A DNA stretch of 64,000 bases from Vibrio penaeicida (GCF_002933855.1 NZ_BFAQ01000015.1:163187-227186); one strand, 5' to 3'; positions 20,801 through 31,332 are shown, counted from the stretch's first letter. Program-made: numbers and translations. The notes: generated by a model not told the origin, from the letters alone.

Positions 20801-21736
20801 TTGCCAGCCTGAGCCTGATGGAGCCATGCTAACAATACCGTGCTCCAGCATTAAGCTATGCTGCGCTTCCTTATTCCAACTGATTTCGCTTGGTAAAATT
20901 TCTAAGTAAGCGTTTTTAGGTTGCCCTTTGTCCAACGTAATCCAAGAATTAAAGCTAGCGTGCCCCTGAGCAATGCCTACTTTGTCTTTCAAGTACTTTG
21001 TAAGCCAAGGCGTCACTTGAAGGTTTTCGGCACTAACGAAGAAATCACCACTGATTCGAGACAAATCTCCCGACTCGGTAAAATCAGCTTTCACCGTTAG
21101 GCTATTTATGTCGTCATCTGCAATGCCAATAACGCCATCAGCCCGATGCTGGTTTCCAAAGTTCTGCCACTTTAAATGCTCAATTTCCAACGTTTTTATA
21201 TCGCCGGTAAACGTCTGGTAAGTTACGTTTGAATTGGCAATCGAAAAATCGTTCAATTGGCGCAGAAGTAAGTGTTCAATGTCGCTTAAAACACTTTCAG
21301 ATGAAGGGGAAGATACCTCTGGCTTTCCAATAGCTTGGTTGCTTTCTTTCAACCATTTAATGTGCTGAATATCTAAACTCAGCCCATCAACACGTAACGT
21401 CGACACGACAGGGGTTAGTTGGCGAAGTGAGGCAAAAATGTCTAGTTCTATTTCAGCTTCTCGGATAAGGATTTGGGTTTTATCTTCATCTGGAAGAATG
21501 GCTTGCAGGTTTTCTAATGCAATGAAAGGGTGAGTATTTTTCCAGTAGCCACTGACCTTTTCACTTTGGAATTCGATTCCCGTGGATTGAGAAACCCACG
21601 TTTCGATATCAGCTTGATACTTATCTAAACGAGGAAGAGAAACACGCAAAACAGTAACGGTGATCGCAAGGATCACCATTACGGTGACTAAACTCCAAAT
21701 GAGCGTGCGCCAAAGTAGAGATGGCAGAAACTTCAC
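17864..21736 (-). CDS. yhdP: YhdP, AsmA-like envelope lipid-transport protein
   Basis: A 1290-residue very large AsmA-superfamily protein. One N-terminal membrane segment (LIWSLVTVMVILAITVTVL, residues about 12-32) anchors a long periplasmic beta-rich body (DUF3971). The C-terminal AsmA-like part includes GKGVISDVSGAARLLGLFSL. In E. coli YhdP, TamB and YdbH together move phospholipids to the outer membrane. The start follows rng by 11 nt and the stop precedes the nitrilase gene by 37 nt, so it is inside the mreB-tldD transcription run. Length is as expected (E. coli 1266). Confidence 0.94.
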   Translation of the reverse strand: MKFLPSLLWRTLIWSLVTVMVILAITVTVLRVSLPRLDKYQADIETWVSQSTGIEFQSEKVSGYWKNTHPFIALENLQAILPDEDKTQILIREAEIELDIFASLRQLTPVVSTLRVDGLSLDIQHIKWLKESNQAIGKPEVSSPSSESVLSDIEHLLLRQLNDFSIANSNVTYQTFTGDIKTLEIEHLKWQNFGNQHRADGVIGIADDDINSLTVKADFTESGDLSRISGDFFVSAENLQVTPWLTKYLKDKVGIAQGHASFNSWITLDKGQPKNAYLEILPSEISWNKEAQHSLMLEHGIVSMAPSGSGWQVNAHSLRLRTDDTPWPLLDAVFKFNKENWQLNVSEVNVATLTPFVHLMPESDKLNGWLDTVQLGGRVEDIRVSMGKDPSSMRFSAILEDGAMKQWELLPELHHLSAQVSGSLEQINARVSLIDDELPYGDVFQAPLKIRQAQVDITWKDLGDWGWSLWADKVTAATPDLQVLGAFKLDFPKGKSPFLSFYAEADAFNAGETWRYLPTLALGTELTDYLSTAIQAGKASTSKLLWYGSLDRFPYSNNDGMFQALVNLKQSQFSFDTAWPPLKNLQLDLLFQNEAMFMDSRSATLMDVKASRITGRIPSLSENGHIEIEATARGKGDAVRDYMMATPLVDSVGAALTAVQVKGLVDADFQLKIPFDGSDTRAWGWAKLPDNQVDIKTPSMTLSNASGLIEFDNDVVRSSGLSAELLGQPISLDFLGQTQSKNYNVNIDVLGDWDVQPLVPYVGETWLKRVQGHAPWSMDVDLQINDVGFTYQVDVKAETQFIASQYPEPLGKALGEKGSARLQASGNQETISARLQLPEFKYQAEIDISNERPEFGASHLVVGRGAFRVSPIVGHSAVVRRDNFNLDHWLELFLGPVTGPQPLVSELDVPKIPVPESVKVESKALTLAGVEWHDLNFSARKKSLGWKMEAEGAEISGQASYLEPYDLTVSLDRLQLYIPGFDESTDPEPLALDDEKPQPLIRPFDRVFHDAVPNLTLAIDDFWLQGYKIGKVNVDFLRQGDRLEWKNISFSSGDNKFKASGWWMLKENQSRSKFKMVMSGKNNTEVMERFGITSGIQKAPFDVETDLEWNGAPWLPQMTSMNGTISSKLGKGVISDVSGAARLLGLFSLDSIIRKMQLDFSDVFDKGMAFNSITGSGEVKNGIFVTNDIEMDAVAGRMSIKGLANLETQVVDAEVEFVPDLTSGIPVITAFAVAPQTAIYVFAITTALSPVVEVFTKVNYAVKGALDNPSVTEISRSKGEYTVPDNTSQN

Positions 21737-21747
21737 TGTTGCTCCAT

Positions 21748-23217
21748 TTACATCATAACGACATCAAATTGTTCCTGGACATACAGTGGTTCAGGTTGAA
21801 TTTTCACTTCTTTTCCAATAAAGACTTCAAGCTCTGCCAATGCATGTGACTCTTCGCCAGTCAGAGTATCTGAAACGGCAGGAGACGCATACACGACAAA
21901 TTTATCAGCATCGTAAGCGCGGTTTACACGAGTCACTTCACGCAGGATCTCATAACACACCGACTCGACCGTTTTCACTGAACCACGACCTTTACAGGTT
22001 GGACACTCGGAGCACAGAACATGTTCAATACTTTCGCGAGTTCGCTTACGTGTCATTTCAACCAAACCCAGCTGTGTGAATCCGTTGATGTTCGTTTTAA
22101 CTCTGTCGTGAGCAAGCGCCAATTCCAAAGAAGTGATCACTCGCTTACGGTGTTCATCTGACATCATGTCAATGAAGTCGATAATAATGATGCCCCCAAG
22201 GTTGCGTAGCCTAAGCTGACGAGCAATCGCTTGAGTCGCTTCAACATTCGTATTGAATATGGTTTCTTCCAAATTTCTGCGACCAACAAAAGCTCCGGTG
22301 TTGATATCGACTGTTGTCATCGCCTCGGTCTGATCGATGATAAGGTAACCACCGGACTTAAGCTCAACTTTTCTGTCTAAAGAACGTTGAATCTCATTCT
22401 CGGTATCGTACATATCGAAAATGGGTTTATCGCCTTCGTAAAGCTTCAGTTTCTCATGCAGCTCTGGCACGAATTCCGATACGAATTCTCTAAGGTTTTC
22501 GTATACCAACCTTGAATCGACTTGAATGCTATCGAGTTCTGTTCCAACAAAGTCTCGTAGAATTCTCTGAGCTAACCCCAGTTCACCGTATAGCGTTGAA
22601 CGAGTTTTGTATTTCTTTCGGCGCTCGATGACTTTCATCCATAAACGCTTTAGGAAAGCGGCATCTTGAGACAATTCTTGCTCATCTGCCCCTTCTGCAG
22701 CGGTACGGATGATAAACCCACCGTGTTCATCGCAATAACTGGAGACCGTTTTTTTCAATCGTTCGCGTTCATCTTCACTTTCTATACGCTGAGATACACC
22801 CACGTGGCTTGCGCCTGGCATAAAGACTAAATAACGGGAGGGAAGCGTGATGTCTGTAGTAAGGCGGGCACCTTTTGTGCCAAGCGGGTCTTTAACGACC
22901 TGTACGACAATGTCTTGTCCTTGGCGAACCAGCTCAGAGATATCTCTGACTTGGAATTGCTGCTTTTCATTTTCAGCAACACATTCTGTATGCGGAACGA
23001 TATCAGAAGCATGGAGAAACGCGGCTTTTTCCAAACCAATATCGACAAATGCTGCTTGCATTCCTGGCAATACTCGGCTCACGCGTCCTTTGTAAATATT
23101 GCCTACAATGCCTCTTTTCGACTCACGTTCAATATGAACTTCTTGTAGTATTCCACCTACAATCATCGCCACTCGAGTTTCGCTCGGAGTAACGTTTATC
23201 AACAACTCTGCACTCAT
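21748..23217 (-). CDS. rng: Ribonuclease G
   Basis: A 489-residue endoribonuclease of the RNase E/G family that matures the 5' end of 16S rRNA and degrades some mRNAs. The N-terminal S1 domain includes GNIYKGRVSRVLPGMQAAFVD. The catalytic core shows MTTVDINTGAFVG and GGIIIIDFIDMM (metal-binding Asp residues). The Zn-link appears as CSECPTCKGRG. The long C-terminal scaffold of RNase E is absent, which settles G over E. Start ATG is at 23217. It follows maf by 19 nt. Confidence 0.97.
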   Translation of the reverse strand: MSAELLINVTPSETRVAMIVGGILQEVHIERESKRGIVGNIYKGRVSRVLPGMQAAFVDIGLEKAAFLHASDIVPHTECVAENEKQQFQVRDISELVRQGQDIVVQVVKDPLGTKGARLTTDITLPSRYLVFMPGASHVGVSQRIESEDERERLKKTVSSYCDEHGGFIIRTAAEGADEQELSQDAAFLKRLWMKVIERRKKYKTRSTLYGELGLAQRILRDFVGTELDSIQVDSRLVYENLREFVSEFVPELHEKLKLYEGDKPIFDMYDTENEIQRSLDRKVELKSGGYLIIDQTEAMTTVDINTGAFVGRRNLEETIFNTNVEATQAIARQLRLRNLGGIIIIDFIDMMSDEHRKRVITSLELALAHDRVKTNINGFTQLGLVEMTRKRTRESIEHVLCSECPTCKGRGSVKTVESVCYEILREVTRVNRAYDADKFVVYASPAVSDTLTGEESHALAELEVFIGKEVKIQPEPLYVQEQFDVVMM

Positions 23218-23236
23218 TCGTGTGCCTCAAATTAAA

Positions 23237-23809
23237 TTAGAAAAACTTGTGCAAGAGCTGGTCAGTTTCCATCAATGGTAGCCCCATAACGGCATGGTAA
23301 CTCCCTTCAATGCGAGAGATAAACTTCCCACCAATCCCCTGAATTCCATAACTGCCAGCTTTATCGCACGGTTCGCCTGTTTCCCAGTAACTTGTTATTT
23401 CTTGTTCTGACAGGGATTTAAACCATACGTTTGTTTCAACAAGTACAGACTCACTGCGAGTTTTGTCTAATACAGTCACGGCGGTTAGCACCTGATGACT
23501 GCGTCCTGACAAGCGGCTCAACATAACTCGTGAGCTTTCAAAATCTTCTGGTTTCTCTAGCGCTTCACCGTCAACAACAACAATGGTATCAGAGCCAATA
23601 ACAATATCGGCTTGTTCAGTCATCATTAGACCGGCCTGCGCTTTTTCTTTAGCAAGTCGAACCACGTATTGGGAAACGGACTCACTGACGCTTTTTTCTT
23701 CTATGATATCTGGAGAAACCGTATCAAACGGGTAGCCCAACTTACCAAGTAATTCTTTTCGTCTTGGTGAGCTAGAAGCTAAGGTTAACCTGCGCTCTGT
23801 CTGGGACAT
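23237..23809 (-). CDS. Maf-type nucleoside triphosphate pyrophosphatase (YhdE)
   Basis: A 190-residue Maf/HAM1-like pyrophosphatase that hydrolyses dTTP, UTP and modified nucleotides. The N-terminal signature LTLASSSPRRKELLGKLG and the motif DIVIGSDTIVVVDGEALEKP are clear, as is GSYGIQGIGGKFISRIEGSYHAVMGLPL. The frame extends to 23911 over mreD, but the ATG at 23809 has AAGGAAAAAGG upstream and gives the usual length. It lies between mreD and rng, which identifies it as the YhdE orthologue of the mre operon. Confidence 0.94.
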   Translation of the reverse strand: MSQTERRLTLASSSPRRKELLGKLGYPFDTVSPDIIEEKSVSESVSQYVVRLAKEKAQAGLMMTEQADIVIGSDTIVVVDGEALEKPEDFESSRVMLSRLSGRSHQVLTAVTVLDKTRSESVLVETNVWFKSLSEQEITSYWETGEPCDKAGSYGIQGIGGKFISRIEGSYHAVMGLPLMETDQLLHKFF

Positions 23810-23826
23810 ACCTTTTTCCTTATCAA

Positions 23827-24315
23827 TTACCGAATATGCCAATGGCGTCTCACTCGACGCAGCAAAAGGAATATCCATGGCCACAAAATACAGTTCACTA
23901 CCGCAGCCCAAAGTGACAATGGGTTAAACGTGACATCCTGAATGAGGTATTCACCAAAAAACTCTAGTAATTCAGCCAATGCCGTCAGCGCACCAATAAT
24001 GATGGCTTGCTGCCACAGTGCCATATTTCGTAAAACAAGAAAATTCATAGCCACTAAGTAAACGGTGATTGACATCATCATGCCACGTATACCTAGGGTG
24101 GAACCCAGTAGCAGATCCCAAATCAACCCAAGTACTAACGCTGTACCTACATTGACTCGATGTGGCAAAGCCAAGACCCAGTAAAACACGATGAGCAACA
24201 ACCATGCAGGGCGGAATATTTCAAACATCCCCGGCCAAGGAATGGATTGAAAGACCAAAGCTATAAGGAAAGTCGCCCAAATGACCATGCGCCCCTTTAG
24301 AACACTATTCGCCAT
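23827..24315 (-). CDS. mreD: MreD, rod-shape protein
   Basis: A 162-residue polytopic inner-membrane protein of the elongasome, acting with MreB, MreC, RodZ and RodA/PBP2 in lateral wall growth. About five hydrophobic segments are seen, including MVIWATFLIALVFQSIPW, AWLLLIVFYWVLAL and VNCILWPWIFLLL. I use the ATG at 24315 over a GTG at 24318. The start overlaps the end of mreC by 11 nt, indicating coupling. Confidence 0.95.
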   Translation of the reverse strand: MANSVLKGRMVIWATFLIALVFQSIPWPGMFEIFRPAWLLLIVFYWVLALPHRVNVGTALVLGLIWDLLLGSTLGIRGMMMSITVYLVAMNFLVLRNMALWQQAIIIGALTALAELLEFFGEYLIQDVTFNPLSLWAAVVNCILWPWIFLLLRRVRRHWHIR

Positions 24316-25198
24316 CACTCACCTCACTGACAGATTCACTGGTATTTCCATGGTCCACTGGCTGAATATCTTGTCTATTTTCACTTGGCCAAACCAATAG
24401 CAGATAACGTAATCGGTCAAACGCCACCACAGGTTCAGCAGTGATCGACGCGAACGGACGTCGATTATCGCGCTCAACAGTGGTGACGTAACCAACCGGG
24501 TAGCCTTCAGGGTATCGATCGCCTAGACCAGAAGTGACCAGTAAGTCACCCTCTTCAATTTCTGTACTGCTTGGGATATGTTCAAGCTGTATGGTATTGA
24601 TGCTCCCGTTACCCGAGGCAATAACACGAATATCATTTCGTACCACTTGTACGGGGATGGAGCTGTTGGTATCGGTGATCAGTAATACGCGGCTATTGTG
24701 AGCGGCAACAAAGGTTACCTGACCAACAATGCCTTTCTCGTTGATAACAGGCTGACCGACATATACCCCATCAATTTGACCTTTATCGATCACTACTTGG
24801 TGGCGATAGGGTGAAGAGTCCACAGCCATTACTTCCGTCACTACCTTCCTTTCATCACGAATAAAAGGGGAGCCTAGTAACTTTCTTAAGCGTTGGTTTT
24901 CTTCACGGTACTGATCAAGTAGAGTCAAATTACTTTTGAGCCTGAGAACTTCTCGTTTCAATGCTTGGTTAGACGTGAGCAAGGTTTCGCGCGTGTTCAT
25001 TCGCTCGTACATGCCATCAAACATGGTACGAGGTAAATTCGCCAAGTATTGGATTGGCGCAACGGAGCTGTTTAAGAAATAACGTACGCTGGAAAATGTG
25101 TCTAAACGACTATCAGCCAGCATAAGGCTGGCTGATAGTATGACCGCAAAAAACAGACGCAGTTGCAGGGATGGTCCCCTGCCAAATATCGGTTTCAT
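24305..25198 (-). CDS. mreC: MreC, rod-shape protein
   Basis: A 297-residue bitopic protein: cytoplasmic start (MKPIFGRGPSLQLR), one membrane segment (LFFAVILSASLMLA), a periplasmic coiled coil about residues 65-105, then the beta-barrel MreC domain with GQIDGVYVGQPVI and VTSGLGDRYPEGYPVG. It contacts PBP2 and transmits MreB position to wall synthesis. It lies 32 nt downstream of mreB in the standard mreBCD operon. Confidence 0.96.
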   Translation of the reverse strand: MKPIFGRGPSLQLRLFFAVILSASLMLADSRLDTFSSVRYFLNSSVAPIQYLANLPRTMFDGMYERMNTRETLLTSNQALKREVLRLKSNLTLLDQYREENQRLRKLLGSPFIRDERKVVTEVMAVDSSPYRHQVVIDKGQIDGVYVGQPVINEKGIVGQVTFVAAHNSRVLLITDTNSSIPVQVVRNDIRVIASGNGSINTIQLEHIPSSTEIEEGDLLVTSGLGDRYPEGYPVGYVTTVERDNRRPFASITAEPVVAFDRLRYLLLVWPSENRQDIQPVDHGNTSESVSEVSDGE

Positions 25199-25230
25199 CG
25201 CTGTTTACCCGAAGTTAAAAGCAGCAAGGC

Positions 25231-26283
<1,053 letters not shown>

Positions 26284-26328
26284 TCATCCTGCAAGCATTA
26301 AGAAGACATAAAATTGCACTAAATGTAC

Positions 26329-26357
26329 CAATGCCTTGCGTTATCAGCAAGGCATTG
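26329..26357. repeat. Inverted repeat between mshQ and mreB
   Basis: CAATGCCTTGC (26329-26339) and GCAAGGCATTG (26347-26357), 11-bp perfect arms with a 7-nt loop. No T tract follows on either strand. It lies 55 nt or more before the mreB start, so it may be in the mreB leader or be a weak mshQ terminator. Nothing else was recognised in 26275-26446. Confidence 0.7.
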
Positions 26358-26446
26358 ACATGTAAACATGGGCTGAATCTCGCTTTTTCTTGCAGATTCT
26401 TTACTTAAGCCCTCATTTTTAATGTTAAGCGGTGAAAACCTCAGTT

Positions 26447-29400
26447 TTATCGACCAGTGATTCTTGGCTCTCCCCGGTAAATAATCCGGTCATTTCCTCG
26501 GTAAGTTCCAAAAGTGATAACTGCCGAAGGTATTTCATCCCCAACTCCTCTCCAATTGTATTTCAACCAATCTTGGTTTCCTGAAGAGCTCCAACATTCT
26601 ATGTTGTTATCCGTTGGGTTTATTTTTCCTATCTGCCCAGTACCAATTCTTAACCATAGGCGCACTTGTTCTCTTATGGTGGCATTTTGTTTCGCAATTA
26701 GCTCATCACTCTCACCATGGGAAACTCTGCCAGATTCATTGAAACTCGCCGTTGAAAGCTCACTGCCTAGACTGTTCCATATTGTTTGACGGCAGAATTG
26801 ATTTCCGACGAAGCTACTTTTGCTGTCGTCATTATTAACAACAAACTCTTCACCATTCCAAAATTCAGTACGCATGGGGACAGATACTCGACCATTCGAT
26901 TGTGTACCCAGATCTTCCAAAATCATTCGACCATATCGAACATCTGGCTGTTGAGGTAAACGTATACGTTCTTCATCCGAGTTAGCGGAGAAACTCACAG
27001 GATCCACACCGCTGATTTTCAAGTCTATCTCTGTCGCGGTTGAATCAAGCACCGCTAAAATTCCGGAGTAATTAAACAATTTATCTGGATAAGTTTGAGT
27101 GCTACTCACCATTAAACGTGACCAAGTGACATCATCCGACGGATTGAATCGCCACAATGCATCGTTGCCCCACAACCCACTTCCGAGGTCGGAATCCTTA
27201 ATAGAAAGCCGGTCTGCATGTTCTCCCACCAACGAGAAAGAGGCTTTTAAATGCTGGCTGTAGTGTTCTCCATAATTTAATGTCGGGAGAGGTACATTTC
27301 TTTCAGTCATAGCTGACAACGCTTTTACTTCAAAAACTACATCTTCGAAAGGCTGGTTCATGTAAACAAAGTTATTCTGCCCAGTAGGGTAAATAAATTC
27401 TGCTTTTTCAAGAGAGAAGTGAGATGGATAAAAGCGACCAATGGGGTGTTTAATAAAAGGCACAGACATACCATTTAAGTAGTTGTTCTTTTCAACCCAC
27501 ATCTGAATGCTGCCTACTTCAGACCATCTAAAGCTTTGATCAGAAATCCCCCGTTCATTGAAATTCACGGATATAGGTAAATAACCATTACTTGAGTTAC
27601 TTATCTGATTTGCCATCTCAAGTATCCCTTTATGACCCAAGGAAGGAGTATGAAGGTCAAAATGCACATCAGCAGAGACTTCAAAACCGGTCACACTGTC
27701 TTCTAAACACAATAGCGGATCCATGTAACCGCCATCAGGAACACCATCATTATTAGTATCAGCGCTGGAATACCAGCGTAAAGCCCTTAGTCGCGAATCC
27801 ACAAAATTACCTGAGCCAGTAAATTTATAACCTCCACTTGCGGTACCAGAAGGAAACAACTGAAAAGAGCCACCTTGTGGAGCATGACAAATTGATAAAG
27901 CGAAAGGACGGCTATTTATGGTGGCGCTTCCTGCTAAACCAGACCACGAAGGCATGCTGACTTGTGATGGTTGCCATTTCGCATCCGCCACATGGAGCTT
28001 GAACTGACCAGCTGACGAATAAACACTATCTAAGACTGCAACACCCTTATCAAACTGAATATTGGGTACAGTAGCTCCGGCAAGTGGATCGCTTCCTTTC
28101 GGAATGTCAGTATTGTGAACAACAAGAGAATTGTAGCTATTGATAAGTGATGGGGCAATCAGCTCATAGGACATGTTCAAGGACTGATGCCCGGAGTAAT
28201 CTTCAATCGTCTGACATTGCCTAGGATTCGCTGCATTTGATGCGACTGCAGACACTTTAACACTAAAGGGACGACTTGCGACTTGCCCTTTATTGTCGTC
28301 GACTCGGTTTTCATCGGCAACTTTAAAACCATACGGAACAAATTGATATGGTCCGGCATCCGCAGACACATTGGTATTCTGAAGTAGCTTCCCTTGAATG
28401 TGGACGGGAGATAAAGAGGTACTGGACAAAGTTTTCGTCACAATCGCGTCTTGTCCTGCTACAAATTCATGCAGGAAAGGTGTCGTACAACGAACAGGGT
28501 CAGAATCGGAAAGCCAACAAGATTGCCCTGCAGCATTATTAGGAATGTCTACGCTAAGTGTGCCCGAATAGTTATTAAGTAGCTGCTTTGTGGCTTTATC
28601 CACCAATTTAAATGTTACTGGGATCCCGTCACAGGCAAGCCCTGTGGCAGCATCGGGTGTAATCACTAACTCGGGCTGTGAGAAACATTGGCTTTCACCG
28701 GTGATTTTGGCGCTATTCGACATGTTCAAATTCAGTGCGGTTACAGCACCATAAATATGAACACTATTGGACAGGTTAACCGTCGCTTCACTGTAAATAA
28801 GCCCTTTAAGTTTGTCATTTTTAGTCAAACTGATAACACAGCCACCAGCGGGACAAGATCCACCACTCTTTTCCGGATTGTACCCCACAATAAATAGGTG
28901 ATCAGGATTACCCATATTATTAAACTTGGAGTCGTTAGAAAGTGTTAATCGCTGAACGTGCAGCACCACTTTTCCTTGAATGTTAATTGTTGTTTTACTA
29001 TTGATATCTAGATTTTCAAAATAGTAATGACCCGATTGAAGAGTCACATTGGAACGCCCGATATTCAGTGTCTTTGATCGCAGTGGCGATAACGTGACCG
29101 TTTCGTCCCAAATATTAGAGATCGACGTATTGAGTGAAAAGTCAGGCAGTTTATCCATAGAAACCTGATAATTGGCATCATTGGCACAAGTACCACCATC
29201 ACAGTTTGCTTGGTTGTTAAAGTTAGCGGATGAGAAACCAACGGTACGCTGACCATTGATCAATCGAGCATTTAAAATAGAAGCATCATTGGACATAGCA
29301 ATATGACTGTTGCGACCCTCTTTCCACCCTTGAGCAGCAGACGGAAACAGTGTGCAAACATTAAATCTTGGAGTTGGAATATGTTGTTGTCCAAAAGCAA

Positions 29401-30880
29401 AATACCCCACCTCTTCATCCACATGTGACCGCTTAGAATTTGACCCAGATTCCGAAAGATCTTCGTCAATGACAAAACTCACTTCGTAATCACCATCATC
29501 GTCATCACTGGAGTCATCCTCACTGGACAATTTACAACGCCGCAGCCATCCACCATGACTACCACTTCGTTTTTGTTTATTAGCAATGATACCTGGCTCT
29601 GTTTTGTAGCCATGTTCGAGTTCTTCCAGGTCATTACAGGCATCTTGTATCGGAGTATTTCCACTGTGCTCATTAACCTCGACTTTTCCAAATTCGTAAT
29701 GGACACCATTGGCTATACCTTTCCCTTCATCACTGACCAGGAAAGCGATTTTCTCTGTATTCGTAACGGGGGTATTTCGATTCACTCGAGTTAGCTCTAA
29801 AAACAAATCAATTGAATCGTCTTTAACGTTTTTGATACCCGCAGTCATCCATCGATTCGTTGGAGAGTTGATTTGTGCTAACGCAATAGGTTCATCAAAT
29901 GTCGTATTTGAGAAGGAGGAATAATTCACTTTCACTTTATTGGGTGTACTGCTGGTTTGATCACCACGATACGCTTGTGTGTAAACATAACCTGCAACTA
30001 CTTTATGCGCTTTGGTATCATCATCGTCGTCGTCATCGTCATCGTCGCTTCGACTCACAAATGTTGCTGTACCCGGTTCAATCACCATATAGCTTATTGA
30101 GTCCATCAGTACTTCATCCATACCATTGTATTCAGCAGCAGTGGGGGCGGTATCCTGAATAAAACTGAAGGACTGTTTTGTAACCGATGTAACGGATAAC
30201 GCAGCAGGCTTATCGTTGTCGGCATTACTTGAAGCGACAGTTGGCATCAAAAATACCAATGGCTCCGTTCGATATTGTTTCGTAAATCGAATACTGCAGC
30301 CATTCTTACAATTCGCACCTTGTAAACGACCAAATTCATACTGGGCATCGTCATAGCCCATTTTTACGCGGGGAAAGGGAGGGCAATTTCGCCCCTTAGA
30401 AATACGGAAATTATCTGCAGAAAATTGGTTTCCCAGCACGCGAAGATTCAAAAAAGGGTCGCTAGTTGAAACGCCAACAGCCGTTGTTAGGTTAAAGTTC
30501 GTCTGCTCTTTTTCTTTAAAACCATCAACAAAGTACTTTACTGTACCCTTGATGTTATTTTGATTGTTTTGATCAGGAATAAACTGAACTTTGTACTGCC
30601 GTACTTGAGGGTCGGTAACATGCCGCGACTCATAGACAAATGGACTGTACCGTTGGTATGTGTTGTCATCCGTCCAAAATGGATAAAATCGAGTACCCTC
30701 TAAACGAGCTCGATTACTGCCATCTGAGTCCATATTAAAAACAAAGCAAAATCCATCGTTCGCATTGATGCTCGTTCCATTAGGCACTTCTGTCGCTGCT
30801 ATCGAATGAAGTGGAAAGAGGATTAAAAGCAGAAACAAAGGCCACTTGGCTTGAACCAAGCGAAAAGCATTCAACATCAT
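26447..30880 (-). CDS. mshQ: MshQ, large exported MSHA pilus-associated protein
   Basis: The 1477-residue last gene of the msh cluster. The N-terminus has a signal peptide (WPLFLLLILFPLHSIAA, cleavage near residue 29). The body is beta-rich and mostly without named motifs. It includes an LamG/H-type-lectin-like opening, a stretch of ten Asp residues about residues 279-289 encoded by a GAT/GAC repeat, and a second acidic tract (SSEDDSSDDDDGDYE). The C-terminal part resembles the DUF6701 region of MshQ proteins. Function is not established. It may be a tip or surface adhesin-like component. It starts 5 nt after mshP. Confidence 0.88.
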   Translation of the reverse strand: MMLNAFRLVQAKWPLFLLLILFPLHSIAATEVPNGTSINANDGFCFVFNMDSDGSNRARLEGTRFYPFWTDDNTYQRYSPFVYESRHVTDPQVRQYKVQFIPDQNNQNNIKGTVKYFVDGFKEKEQTNFNLTTAVGVSTSDPFLNLRVLGNQFSADNFRISKGRNCPPFPRVKMGYDDAQYEFGRLQGANCKNGCSIRFTKQYRTEPLVFLMPTVASSNADNDKPAALSVTSVTKQSFSFIQDTAPTAAEYNGMDEVLMDSISYMVIEPGTATFVSRSDDDDDDDDDDTKAHKVVAGYVYTQAYRGDQTSSTPNKVKVNYSSFSNTTFDEPIALAQINSPTNRWMTAGIKNVKDDSIDLFLELTRVNRNTPVTNTEKIAFLVSDEGKGIANGVHYEFGKVEVNEHSGNTPIQDACNDLEELEHGYKTEPGIIANKQKRSGSHGGWLRRCKLSSEDDSSDDDDGDYEVSFVIDEDLSESGSNSKRSHVDEEVGYFAFGQQHIPTPRFNVCTLFPSAAQGWKEGRNSHIAMSNDASILNARLINGQRTVGFSSANFNNQANCDGGTCANDANYQVSMDKLPDFSLNTSISNIWDETVTLSPLRSKTLNIGRSNVTLQSGHYYFENLDINSKTTINIQGKVVLHVQRLTLSNDSKFNNMGNPDHLFIVGYNPEKSGGSCPAGGCVISLTKNDKLKGLIYSEATVNLSNSVHIYGAVTALNLNMSNSAKITGESQCFSQPELVITPDAATGLACDGIPVTFKLVDKATKQLLNNYSGTLSVDIPNNAAGQSCWLSDSDPVRCTTPFLHEFVAGQDAIVTKTLSSTSLSPVHIQGKLLQNTNVSADAGPYQFVPYGFKVADENRVDDNKGQVASRPFSVKVSAVASNAANPRQCQTIEDYSGHQSLNMSYELIAPSLINSYNSLVVHNTDIPKGSDPLAGATVPNIQFDKGVAVLDSVYSSAGQFKLHVADAKWQPSQVSMPSWSGLAGSATINSRPFALSICHAPQGGSFQLFPSGTASGGYKFTGSGNFVDSRLRALRWYSSADTNNDGVPDGGYMDPLLCLEDSVTGFEVSADVHFDLHTPSLGHKGILEMANQISNSSNGYLPISVNFNERGISDQSFRWSEVGSIQMWVEKNNYLNGMSVPFIKHPIGRFYPSHFSLEKAEFIYPTGQNNFVYMNQPFEDVVFEVKALSAMTERNVPLPTLNYGEHYSQHLKASFSLVGEHADRLSIKDSDLGSGLWGNDALWRFNPSDDVTWSRLMVSSTQTYPDKLFNYSGILAVLDSTATEIDLKISGVDPVSFSANSDEERIRLPQQPDVRYGRMILEDLGTQSNGRVSVPMRTEFWNGEEFVVNNDDSKSSFVGNQFCRQTIWNSLGSELSTASFNESGRVSHGESDELIAKQNATIREQVRLWLRIGTGQIGKINPTDNNIECWSSSGNQDWLKYNWRGVGDEIPSAVITFGTYRGNDRIIYRGEPRITGR

Positions 30881-30885
30881 GAGGA

Positions 30886-31332
30886 CTATTCCATGGCTTT
30901 AGCCCAAACTTCCTGTTCTCGGCTAACTTCAAAGGTATTGCTTCCGCCACATACCGCAACGGAACTGATTCTATAGAATGTTAAGTCACCCGACCCACTT
31001 TGAGCACAAGTGATGTTTAATGAAGAGCACGGAACATTAGAGTTTATGCGCAACGCATCTTCAGCTGCATTTGCAGCAGTATTTAAATTCGTACAACGAG
31101 AGGTTAACTGAGATGTCCCCGCACTTTCATTTAATGGGTACATGTAGGTCAAGCCCCACTCGTTACCGGAGTGAGCCAAAAACCACGCTTGTGTGCCAAG
31201 CACCTCACGAGTCAGAGTATCTTGGTTTGACCACTCCAAACGAACTAAAGTTAGCCCAAGCATCCCCATCACAACAATAACAAAAATGGCAATAATCAGC
31301 ACGCTGCCTGTTTGGTTCTTTTTATGGGACAT
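30886..31332 (-). CDS. mshP: MshP, MSHA minor pilin-like protein
   Basis: A 148-residue protein with a short basic start and a long hydrophobic helix (VLIIAIFVIVVMGMLGLTLV) resembling PilX-type minor pilins. It contains several Cys residues in the C-terminal half. I choose the ATG at 31332 (MSHKKNQTGS), which overlaps the end of mshO by 11 nt, over the longer frame starting at 31374. Its place between mshO and mshQ is the standard order. It probably helps initiate or cap pilus assembly. Confidence 0.85.
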   Translation of the reverse strand: MSHKKNQTGSVLIIAIFVIVVMGMLGLTLVRLEWSNQDTLTREVLGTQAWFLAHSGNEWGLTYMYPLNESAGTSQLTSRCTNLNTAANAAEDALRINSNVPCSSLNITCAQSGSGDLTFYRISSVAVCGGSNTFEVSREQEVWAKAME

